From positions 1,612,001 through 1,676,000 of the forward strand of contig OY782877.1 of assembly GCA_963678445.1 (NCBI GenBank): a stretch of DNA of 64,000 nucleotides, read 5' to 3'. The position numbers and the translations under genes were made by a program. Each line of letters begins with the position of its first letter. The stretch's first letter is position 1. Below the pieces are notes generated by a model that was not told where the DNA came from, did no database searches, and saw only the letters and a program-made list of their open reading frames with translations. Of the stretch, positions 18,945 through 27,347 are shown piece after piece. The DNA is from G963678445 sp963678445. Lineage in GTDB: Bacteria; Hydrogenedentota; Hydrogenedentia; Hydrogenedentales; G963678445.

Positions 18945-21461
18945 ATGTCGAAGAAGCGGTGTATTGCGCGAATGGGGCGGCAAAAACAATCTCTGAAGGA
19001 ACCCGTAAGGCCTGGGGCGCCTTGGGGGGGACTGTATGGCTTACTGTGCATCTCCTTGATACTGTTGCTGGCGGGGGGCGCTTTGGGGGCCTCTGCGGAT
19101 GGGGAACGCAAAGAAATTACGTTTAGCTTTTGGGGAGGCTACAAGGATCTGGAGCTTTTCAAGGAAGTTTCGGAACGCTTTGAGGCGATGCATCCCGATG
19201 TGAAAATGATGTTGCAGTATGTGCCCAATGATTATGGGGAAAAGCTGCCGCTGCAACTGATCAGTAATTCGGCTGCGGACATCCTGTTGATGGATGACGA
19301 AACGTATCCAGGCTATGCGGCGCGGGGGTATCTGGAGGATCTTCAGCCGTATATCGATCGGGATCGCGATAAGGTGCCGGTGGATGGGTTTTGGCCGACG
19401 GCGTTGAAGGCGTTTAATTACAAGGGCTTTGTGGGGGGATTGGCCTGGGGTGGATTCCCCACGGTTATCTTTTATAACAAGGATATGTTTGATGAGGCGG
19501 GGATTCCGTATCCGACAGAGGATTGGACGTGGGCGGACTTTCGACGTATTGCAAAGGCGCTAACAAAGGATTTGGACGGGGATGGGCGCTTTGATCAGTA
19601 TGGAACGCAGTTAGGTTTTGGCTTTTTGGATGTAGAGCCGGTCTTGTGGAGCTTTGGGGGAAATGTCTTAACGCCGGATTATACGCAGTCTGCTATCAAT
19701 TCGCCGGAGACATTGGAAACGTTCCGCTTCCTGCAGGACATGAAGTTCAAGGACCGTTCGTCGATTTTGTTAAGCGAACAGCAGGGCTCTAGTCGTGAGG
19801 TGCAGATCCTGACGGATCGCCTGGGGATGTCGGCGAGTGGCTGGTATGTGGCGCAGGTGTTGACGGATGTGAAGACGGATGTGCGCTGGGGCGTGGCGCA
19901 TATGCCCAAGGGGCCGCGTGGTGATCGCTATACGCGCGTTTCTTGGGATGGCATTGCGCTGAATGCGCGTATGCAGGATGTGGAGCGGCCAGATTTGTCG
20001 GAGGAGGAACGGGCGGAGATTCAATGGAAGAAGGAGACGGGGTGGGCGTTTATTAAATATCTTCTCAGCGATGAGGTGCAGGCGCTTATCTGTAAGTATG
20101 GCCGGGCGATGCCGATTACGCAGGAATACGCGGAAAAATATTTTGTAGATCCTGACTCGGAGGTAGATGAGCACCTCGCGATTGACGCTATGGGCTATGG
20201 GCGTTTGACGCCAATTACGCCAAAGTATCTGTCGCTGCGCGCGGTTTTTGATAACACGTCGGCGGCGTTGCAGCGGGAAAAGAAAAGCGCACGAATCACG
20301 CCGGAAGAGGCCATGGCGCGTATGGATGAAGGATTTCAGGAAGTCTTGGCGGCGGAATTGGCGGATTTTGGAACAACCAAAGAAAAGGTAACGGCGAAAT
20401 CGTCGACGGTATATAAAATCGTTGCTCTGATTGCGGCTGCAATACTTGCCGCCTTCCTCGTGCGGCTGAGTCGGAAAACCAGTACGGGCGGCCATGACTT
20501 AACGGCAATGATCCGAAGTCGCAAGCGGCGTATTGAGGGGCTTTGGGGCCTACTCTTCGCTTCCCCCTGGATGCTGGGCTTCTCGCTCTTTCTGGCCTTT
20601 CCAATCGTCTTCAGCCTGGTGCTCAGTTTCAGCGCCTGGGACCCCTATGACCCTGTAACGGCACGCACCTTCATTGGTATGGACAATTATGTGCGCGCGC
20701 TTACGCAGGATGACCTCATGTGGTTGTCCCTCAAGAAGACCTTCCTGTACGCGCTGATCGCCGTGCCCATTCAGTTATGCTGTTCGTTGGGTCTGGCCAT
20801 GTTGCTAAACCAGAAAGTACGGGGCATTCGTCTCTTTCGCACGCTTTTTTATCTACCTAACGTGGTAGGCGGCGTGGCCACGGCGCTCATGTGGATGTAT
20901 ATCTTCAATCCCATTTATGGCCCTCTGAACAGTGTGCTGCGTATGTTTAACTGGCTGTTGGACCAGATTCCCGTGCTCAGTTATATCAACCTTCCGGAAC
21001 CGCAGTGGATTAATGATCCGGATTGGGCCTTGCCTGCCTTGTTTCTGATGATGCTGTGGGCAACGGGCGGCGGCGCGATGATCATCTTCCTGGCCGGTCT
21101 GCAAGGGGTGCCCAAGCATCTCTACGAAGCGGCGGACCTGGACGGCGCAGGACGCTGGCGCAAGTTCTGGAATGTCACGCTACCGATGTTGTCCCCCACT
21201 ATCTTCTTCAACCTGATCATGTCGATGGTGGGAGCGTTGCAAATCTTCATGCAGGCGTTTGTCATGGTGGGACGATACGGTGGTGAACAAAACCAGTTGT
21301 TGTTCTATGTGCTGTATCTGTATCGCAAGGCCTTCCTGGATTACGAGTTTGGATATGCGGCGGCCCTGGCCTGGATTCTGTTCGCCATTATCCTGGGATT
21401 CACCCTGCTTATCGTACGCTCGAGCGCAATGTGGGTGTATTATGAAGGCGAAAAACGCTAA
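18945..21461 (+). CDS. Sugar ABC importer: substrate-binding protein fused to permease
   Basis: An 838-residue fusion. Residues 29-49 form a signal or anchor helix. Residues 55-470 are a family-1 extracellular solute-binding protein (ITFSFWGGYKDLELFKEVSERF at the front, DILLMDDE, GGLAWGGFPTVIFYNKDMFDEAGI). A membrane helix follows at about 488-508. Residues 525-838 are a MalF/UgpA-type permease with about six helices and the EAA loop YEAADLDGAGRWRKFWNVTLP that docks the ATPase. Normally these are two proteins. Codon style changes near the joint: G/T-ending before about 20500 and C-ending after. The MalG-like partner follows; no ATPase gene is present, so a shared MsmX/UgpC-type ATPase elsewhere is likely. 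The sugar is unknown. Confidence 0.9.
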   Translation: MSKKRCIARMGRQKQSLKEPVRPGAPWGGLYGLLCISLILLLAGGALGASADGERKEITFSFWGGYKDLELFKEVSERFEAMHPDVKMMLQYVPNDYGEKLPLQLISNSAADILLMDDETYPGYAARGYLEDLQPYIDRDRDKVPVDGFWPTALKAFNYKGFVGGLAWGGFPTVIFYNKDMFDEAGIPYPTEDWTWADFRRIAKALTKDLDGDGRFDQYGTQLGFGFLDVEPVLWSFGGNVLTPDYTQSAINSPETLETFRFLQDMKFKDRSSILLSEQQGSSREVQILTDRLGMSASGWYVAQVLTDVKTDVRWGVAHMPKGPRGDRYTRVSWDGIALNARMQDVERPDLSEEERAEIQWKKETGWAFIKYLLSDEVQALICKYGRAMPITQEYAEKYFVDPDSEVDEHLAIDAMGYGRLTPITPKYLSLRAVFDNTSAALQREKKSARITPEEAMARMDEGFQEVLAAELADFGTTKEKVTAKSSTVYKIVALIAAAILAAFLVRLSRKTSTGGHDLTAMIRSRKRRIEGLWGLLFASPWMLGFSLFLAFPIVFSLVLSFSAWDPYDPVTARTFIGMDNYVRALTQDDLMWLSLKKTFLYALIAVPIQLCCSLGLAMLLNQKVRGIRLFRTLFYLPNVVGGVATALMWMYIFNPIYGPLNSVLRMFNWLLDQIPVLSYINLPEPQWINDPDWALPALFLMMLWATGGGAMIIFLAGLQGVPKHLYEAADLDGAGRWRKFWNVTLPMLSPTIFFNLIMSMVGALQIFMQAFVMVGRYGGEQNQLLFYVLYLYRKAFLDYEFGYAAALAWILFAIILGFTLLIVRSSAMWVYYEGEKR

Positions 21462-21467
21462 GGCGGT

Positions 21468-21510
21468 GGTCCAGCGACCACGGGCAGTAGCATGATCCCT
21501 GACCAAAACA
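21468..21510 (+). repeat. Short copy of the 3'-end repeat family
   Basis: GTGGTCCAGCGACCAC hairpin followed by a shortened ATGATCCCTGACC part, a few bases after the stop codon of the fusion gene and in its sense orientation. Confidence 0.75.
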
Positions 21511-21605
21511 AATTTTCGGGTTTTATCACAGCTTTTGGAGTTTTAGCCGCTAAGACGGTCAGCGCTGCATTAACGCTGCAACCTCTTTCAGTTTAAAGGT
21601 GCTAT

Positions 21606-22490
21606 ATGAGTATTGAGATACAAAAAAACGCGGGGCGCGTCAAAATGGGCGATAGTATTAAATGGAAAGCACGGATAGAACGAGCGATGGTATGGTTTTT
21701 ACTGCTCGCCTTGGGGGGGATTTTTCTGTTGCCGTTTCTCATCACCCTGGGGGACAGCTTGAAAACCTTCGCCCAGATTTATAAAACCCCTCGCATCTGG
21801 ATTCCGATTCCACCGCAATGGCACAATTATGTAGATGTGTTTACGGTATTGCCCTTCTTCCGCTTCTTCTGCAATACGATCATCATTACCGCCTTTGCAT
21901 TAACCGGCCAGGTCGTAAGCGCCTGCCTGGTAGGCTATAGCTTCGCACGCTTACGCTGGCCTTTCCGCGACACCTGCTTTATCATCCTGCTCAGCACCAT
22001 GATGCTGCCCGGCCAAGTAACCATGATCCCCATTTTCCTGCTTTTCAACAAGCTGGGCTGGGTCAACACCTGGTTACCCCTGATAGTACCCGCATGGTTC
22101 GCCGTGAATGTGTTCAACGTATTCCTGATGCGCCAATTCTTCAAAACCATTCCCTATTCCCTCGAAGAGGCCGCCCTGATCGATGGCGCGGGCTATTTTC
22201 GCATTCTGACGACTATCATGCTCCCCCTCGCCAAACCCGCAGTGCTTACGATCACCGTGCTGGGCTTTGTACACTGGTGGAACGATTTCATGGGCCCCCT
22301 CATCTATCTCACCGACCACACCAAATATCCCATTGCGCTGGGTATTAAAATGTTTGGCGACGCCCAGCTAACCAATCCCCACTATGTGATGGCGGCCAGC
22401 ATGTTGGCAATTATCCCCGTGGCGCTTCTGTTCTTCTCCGCCCAAAAATACTTCGTGGAAGGTATCGCGCTAACAGGTACAAAAGGCTAA
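21606..22490 (+). CDS. Sugar ABC transporter permease, MalG/UgpE type
   Basis: A 294-residue inner-membrane protein with six predicted helices. The EAA loop, EEAALIDGAGYFRILTTIMLP (about residues 189-209), contacts the ATPase. It is the expected partner of the permease half of the preceding fusion, and together they would form the heterodimeric channel of a CUT1-type importer. AAAGG lies 6 bases before the ATG. Its C-ending codon style matches the permease half of the fusion but not the binding-protein half. Confidence 0.94.
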   Translation: MSIEIQKNAGRVKMGDSIKWKARIERAMVWFLLLALGGIFLLPFLITLGDSLKTFAQIYKTPRIWIPIPPQWHNYVDVFTVLPFFRFFCNTIIITAFALTGQVVSACLVGYSFARLRWPFRDTCFIILLSTMMLPGQVTMIPIFLLFNKLGWVNTWLPLIVPAWFAVNVFNVFLMRQFFKTIPYSLEEAALIDGAGYFRILTTIMLPLAKPAVLTITVLGFVHWWNDFMGPLIYLTDHTKYPIALGIKMFGDAQLTNPHYVMAASMLAIIPVALLFFSAQKYFVEGIALTGTKG

Positions 22491-22492
22491 AG

Positions 22493-22545
22493 CGGTCCAG
22501 CTAGCACAACGAAATGATATAATGCAGTTCTTGGCGTTGGCGACC
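22493..22545 (+). repeat. Degenerate copy of the 3'-end repeat with a promoter-like core
   Basis: It starts at the permease stop codon with AGCGGTCCAGC. The core seen as GAGATATGGT in other copies reads TGATATAAT here, giving an extended -10 (TGA TATAAT, 22515-22523) upstream of the next gene. No -35 match is obvious. Confidence 0.5.
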
Positions 22546-22599
22546 GTCATGACATTTTGTTTTTTTTGTTGAAACTATCAATTTTTGAGGTAAACAACC

Positions 22600-23040
22600 A
22601 TGTCGCAAACAGAGAATATCCCTGAACCGCCGTTACTGTATATTCCCTTTATTGGAATGCTGGTATTTGCTTTCACCGCCGTGCTGGGTGGAATATTGAA
22701 CGCCCATTATGGCTTGATTGCGCCTGTAGTTGAGCCTGAGTTGCAACCCATTTTAGGCTCCGCGTTGCTCATGGCAGGCGTTATGAGCGCAGTTTTTTCC
22801 TTTGTATTGCGCAGCCTCATCATAAAACAAAATCGCCATGAAAACGTTGCCGGAGTACGCTTTCGCGCAGCCCTTCTTGGCATGGCCATGGCAGAAACCA
22901 GCGTGATTGAAGGTTTGGTTCTCTCGCTACTCTTGGGGCTCTCCATATTCGTCTTCGTGCTTTGGGTGATCGGATTGGCTGCCATGATTCCTCATTTTCC
23001 GACCCAGCGCTGGTTGCTGCAAGACAACAACGCTTCCTGA
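22600..23040 (+). CDS. Small four-helix membrane protein, distantly ATPase c-subunit-like
   Basis: A 146-residue protein with about four hydrophobic helices (residues 13-35, 49-72, 85-107, 108-130). I do not recognise the family with confidence. The third helix, LLGMAMAETSVIEGLVLSLLL, lines up without gaps with the ion-binding helix of F-type c subunits (compare LIGQAVSESTGIYSLVVALL of atpE in this window) and keeps a Glu at the ion-binding position. The helix before it lacks the glycine-rich pattern of a true c subunit. GAGG lies 9 bases before the ATG. The CDF transporter gene starts 42 bases later, so the two may be cotranscribed. Confidence 0.6.
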   Translation: MSQTENIPEPPLLYIPFIGMLVFAFTAVLGGILNAHYGLIAPVVEPELQPILGSALLMAGVMSAVFSFVLRSLIIKQNRHENVAGVRFRAALLGMAMAETSVIEGLVLSLLLGLSIFVFVLWVIGLAAMIPHFPTQRWLLQDNNAS

Positions 23041-23082
23041 CAGCTTTCCAGATTTCAGTTATTAACGCTTTGGAAACCGCAA

Positions 23083-23979
23083 ATGAGCGCTTTGCCACCG
23101 ATTGCAAACCAAATACATACCGTCCGACGGGTCACCCTGTGGGGCCTGCTCTGCAATCTCGTGCTGAGCGTGCTCAAATGCATATTGGGCGTGGTAGGCC
23201 ACAGTCAGGCGTTGGTGGCGGACGCCGTACACAGCCTGTCGGACAGCTTGACGGATGTGGCGGTACTTGTCGGGGTGAAATACTGGACCGCCCCCCCCGA
23301 TGCGGACCATCCGCATGGGCACGGACGCATTGAAACGGCAATCAGTTTTTTCCTGGGTGTGGTGCTGGCCTCCGTCGGTGTTGGGTTGACGTACCACGCC
23401 ATGAGTACGCTGCACAGTGCCCACCAATCCACCCCTGGATGGCCCGCTTTCATTGGGGCATGCTGCTCGATCCTCGTTAAAGAAGCGCTCTATCAATGGA
23501 GTATTCGCGTAGGACGACGCATACGCTCTACCGCCCTGCTCGCCAATGCCTGGCACCACCGTTCCGACGCACTCAGCTCTGCACCCGTTGCTGTGGCCGT
23601 ACTCGCTGCACGCATCGACCCCAGCTGGGGCTTCCTCGACCACGTCGCCACCGCCATCGTCGCCGTACTCATCCTCCACGCGGCCTGGTCCATCGCCTGG
23701 CCCGCCCTGCGCCAGCTGCTGGACGCTGGCGTCAGCACGCAAGAGCGCAAAAAACTACACGCCCTGGCCTGCACCATATCCGAAGTACGCGAAGTGCACG
23801 CACTCCGCACCCGCCACATTGGACCCGGCGTACAAGTGGATCTGCACGTACAGGTAGATCCGGAAATGAGCGTGCGGCAAGGCCACTATATTGCCGGAGC
23901 CGTAAAAGCACGGCTACTTGAGCAGGGAGAAGATGTAGTAGACGTACTCGTGCACCTCGAACCGCACGATTCTCAGTAG
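23083..23979 (+). CDS. Cation diffusion facilitator family transporter
   Basis: A 298-residue inner-membrane metal/proton antiporter of the CDF family (Zn, Fe, Mn, Co and similar). The metal-site motifs are ADAVHSLSD in helix 2 and NAWHHRSDALSS in helix 5 (Asp/His sites), with HPHGHGR in the loop. The cytoplasmic C-terminal dimerisation domain (about residues 210-298) has VDLHVQVDPEMSVRQGH. Which metal it carries cannot be told from these motifs. Confidence 0.93.
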   Translation: MSALPPIANQIHTVRRVTLWGLLCNLVLSVLKCILGVVGHSQALVADAVHSLSDSLTDVAVLVGVKYWTAPPDADHPHGHGRIETAISFFLGVVLASVGVGLTYHAMSTLHSAHQSTPGWPAFIGACCSILVKEALYQWSIRVGRRIRSTALLANAWHHRSDALSSAPVAVAVLAARIDPSWGFLDHVATAIVAVLILHAAWSIAWPALRQLLDAGVSTQERKKLHALACTISEVREVHALRTRHIGPGVQVDLHVQVDPEMSVRQGHYIAGAVKARLLEQGEDVVDVLVHLEPHDSQ

Positions 23980-24085
23980 CAGAATTACCACTCACACTCC
24001 GCCGCACTCCGGTTCCGTCCTGCAGGAAACGCTCCACCCCCGTTTATTTTGCTATTTCCTCCAATAGTCACACAAATAACATTCC

Positions 24086-24100
24086 GGGGGGGGGGGGGGG
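24086..24100 (+). repeat. Homopolymer tract of 15 G
   Basis: An uninterrupted run of 15 G in the 525-base gap between the CDF gene and gap. Such tracts slip readily. It is about 140 bases before the gap promoter and not inside a gene. The rest of the gap holds the promoter at 24240 and nothing else recognised. Confidence 0.8.
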
Positions 24101-24239
24101 ATTGTACCGTATTGTCAGAGGAAAGGATACGCGGCGAACAAGCGTCGTAAGCATAAAGTGCGCATAAGGCGGTTCATTTTTGGGGGGAAGACGAAGCCGC
24201 TAGACTACCCCAACCCGCAAATAGCGGCTTGCATATAAA

Positions 24240-24269
24240 TTGACTTGCTTTTCGGTAATGTGCCATAAT
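24240..24269 (+). promoter_or_regulatory. Promoter for gap-pgk
   Basis: TTGACT, an 18-base spacer ending in TGC, then CATAAT. The predicted leader to gap is about 230 bases. Confidence 0.65.
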
Positions 24270-24504
24270 GCCTGTGATTGTAGATAGGGGTGTGTGCGTT
24301 TGCAAATACTTGCAAAGGGATACGTGCAACAAAACTCATATTGAGGGAGACTATCTACAACATCGACTTGATTAGAGTGCTAAGAATTCCCTGCGTTTGT
24401 TGACCAGAAGAACTGTAACTATCGCCATGTCAGCGCGATGGTTTTCTCTGCCCAAACACAGGGATGTATAACGTCAACGTAAAGAATTGCGAAAGGAAAA
24501 ACAG

Positions 24505-25503
<999 letters not shown>

Positions 25504-25569
25504 TTCCGCCAGACCGTTCAGGAACAGGAAATCGCGTTCAAACGAAGCGAAAACGCAGGGAAAAACGCT

Positions 25570-26817
25570 ATGAACAAAGTCAGCATTACGGATCTTCGCT
25601 TGCAAGGCGCTCGCGTGCTCATGCGCGTGGACTTTAATGTGCCGCAGAATGAAGATGGTACGGTGCGTGATGATACGCGCATCCGCGCCGCGCTCAAAAG
25701 CATCAATTACGTGCGTGAGCATGGCGGCAAACTCATCCTGATGTCACACTTGGGACGCCCCAAAAAGCTAAAGGACAACCCTGAAGCCCTGGCCAAGTTG
25801 AAGATGGATCCGATAGCCGATCATCTGCGTTCACTGGTAGGCGGCAACGTCACCAAATTGGACCAGTTGGTAGGCCCCGAAGTGGAAGCAGCGGTAGACG
25901 CTATGGCCCCGGGCGATATTTTGGTACTCGAAAACACGCGCTTTGATTCGCGGGAAGAGGCCAATGACCCCGAATTGGGACAACAATTGGCGAAATTGGC
26001 TGATGTCTACATCAGCGACGCCTTTGGTACCGTACACCGGGCACATGCCTCCACAGAAGGTGTGACCAAGTTCATTCCGCTAAGTGCGGCGGGCTTCCTT
26101 GTCGCCAAGGAAATCGCCTACTTTGGTCAGGTACTGACCGCCCCCCAACGCCCACTCGTGGCTGTTTTGGGCGGAGCAAAGGTCTCTGACAAAATCACGG
26201 TGATTGAAAACCTGCTCAACCTGGTGGATACGTTGATTATCGGCGGCGGTATGGCCTACACTTTCATGAAGGCGCTTGGCCGTGAAATCGGCGATTCGTT
26301 ACTGGATGAAAACGGTATCGAGGTCGCCAAAACGGTCATGGCCAAAGCCCAGGAAAAAGGTGTTAAATTGTTGATGCCGCTGGACTTTGTTATCGCCAAC
26401 GACTTCTCAAACGACGCCGACACCAAGCTCGCAGATGCGGAAACAGGTATCGAAGCAGGCTGGGAAGGTCTGGATATCGGTCCCAAGACAGTTGCGCTGT
26501 TCATCGAAGCGTTGAAAGAAGCGCGTACGGTAGTGTGGAACGGTCCGGTGGGCGTATTCGAGATGGAAAATTTCGCCAAGGGAACGCGTGCGTTGGCAGA
26601 ACTGCTGGCGCAAAGTGATGATATCATTAGCATTATCGGTGGCGGCGATACCGCTGCCGCCGTAACACAATTTGGTTTGGCCGACAAAATGTCCCACGTT
26701 TCCACCGGTGGCGGTGCCTCGCTGGAAATGTTGGAGGGCAAGGAATTGCCCGGGCTGGTTGCCCTGACAGAAGGCGGCGGCTGCAGTGGTAATTGCAGCT
26801 GCTGTTGCGGCGGCTAA
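25570..26817 (+). CDS. pgk: Phosphoglycerate kinase with cysteine-rich C-terminal tail
   Basis: A 415-residue glycolytic kinase that makes ATP from 1,3-bisphosphoglycerate. Substrate motifs RVDFNVPQ, SHLGRPK and RAHAST are present, as are nucleotide motifs GGAKVSDKI, WNGPVGVFE and IIGGGDTAAA. After the normal family end (GKELPGLVAL) a short tail, TEGGGCSGNCSCCCGG, adds five cysteines in about 16 residues. Canonical PGKs end a few residues after this point. The tail might bind metal or take part in redox control, but this is inference. It is in frame with no sign of a frameshift. Confidence 0.96.
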   Translation: MNKVSITDLRLQGARVLMRVDFNVPQNEDGTVRDDTRIRAALKSINYVREHGGKLILMSHLGRPKKLKDNPEALAKLKMDPIADHLRSLVGGNVTKLDQLVGPEVEAAVDAMAPGDILVLENTRFDSREEANDPELGQQLAKLADVYISDAFGTVHRAHASTEGVTKFIPLSAAGFLVAKEIAYFGQVLTAPQRPLVAVLGGAKVSDKITVIENLLNLVDTLIIGGGMAYTFMKALGREIGDSLLDENGIEVAKTVMAKAQEKGVKLLMPLDFVIANDFSNDADTKLADAETGIEAGWEGLDIGPKTVALFIEALKEARTVVWNGPVGVFEMENFAKGTRALAELLAQSDDIISIIGGGDTAAAVTQFGLADKMSHVSTGGGASLEMLEGKELPGLVALTEGGGCSGNCSCCCGG

Positions 26818-26906
26818 ACCGTAACCGTTGTTACCCTTGTTCTCGGACGTCCGTTTTCACCGGCGGCGTGCTGGGCTGGGGTGAATACAAGAAGGAACAG
26901 GTGATT

Positions 26907-27176
26907 ATGTCCTTAACACATGAACGCAAGAAAGAGCTGATCGAAAAATTCGGAAAGAACGCAGAAGATACGGGTTCTCCCGAAGTACAGGTCGCATTGC
27001 TCACCGAGCGCATTAACCATCTTACGGAACATTTTAAGATCCATAAGAAGGACTTCGCGGGACGCCGTGGTCTGCTTAAATTGGTCGGCCAACGTCGCAA
27101 CCTGCTTAATTATGTGCGCAAAGATAGCGTCGACCGCTATCGGGCACTGATTAAAGCGCTTGGCTTGCGTAAATAA
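26907..27176 (+). CDS. rpsO: 30S ribosomal protein uS15
   Basis: An 89-residue protein of canonical length with HERKKELIEKFG, DTGSPEVQVALLTERI, LTEHFKIHKKDFAGRRGL and YVRKDSVDRYRALIKALGLRK. It binds the central domain of 16S rRNA. The frame is open upstream to 26793, but ATG 26907 has AAGGA 10 bases upstream and gives the family N-terminus. It is followed by a strong hairpin and pnp, the widely conserved rpsO-pnp order. Confidence 0.97.
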   Translation: MSLTHERKKELIEKFGKNAEDTGSPEVQVALLTERINHLTEHFKIHKKDFAGRRGLLKLVGQRRNLLNYVRKDSVDRYRALIKALGLRK

Positions 27177-27184
27177 GGCGATTT

Positions 27185-27213
27185 CGGGGCGGCGATTATG
27201 CGCCGCCCCGTTT
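27185..27213 (+). terminator. Strong GC hairpin between rpsO and pnp
   Basis: A 10-base perfect stem CGGGGCGGCG/CGCCGCCCCG with a six-base loop, followed by TTTCATTTT. It may be a partial terminator or, as in E. coli rpsO-pnp, part of an RNase III-processed region; the latter is analogy only. Confidence 0.75.
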
Positions 27214-27302
27214 CATTTTCGCTGGCCCGCTTAGGGAACGGGCGCGCGGATAACCGCGCAATGAACAAGAAGAAAAGAAGAAGAAGAACAAATGAAAAGT
27301 CT

Positions 27303-27326
27303 TGGAACGTTGTGGGAGTCGTTCCA
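27303..27326 (+). promoter_or_regulatory. Leader hairpin just before pnp
   Basis: TGGAACG pairs with CGTTCCA around a ten-base loop, ending 21 bases before the pnp start. PNPase represses its own mRNA through a leader hairpin in E. coli; a similar role here is a guess. Confidence 0.4.
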
Positions 27327-27347
27327 ATACCTATGGAGTAAACCAAA

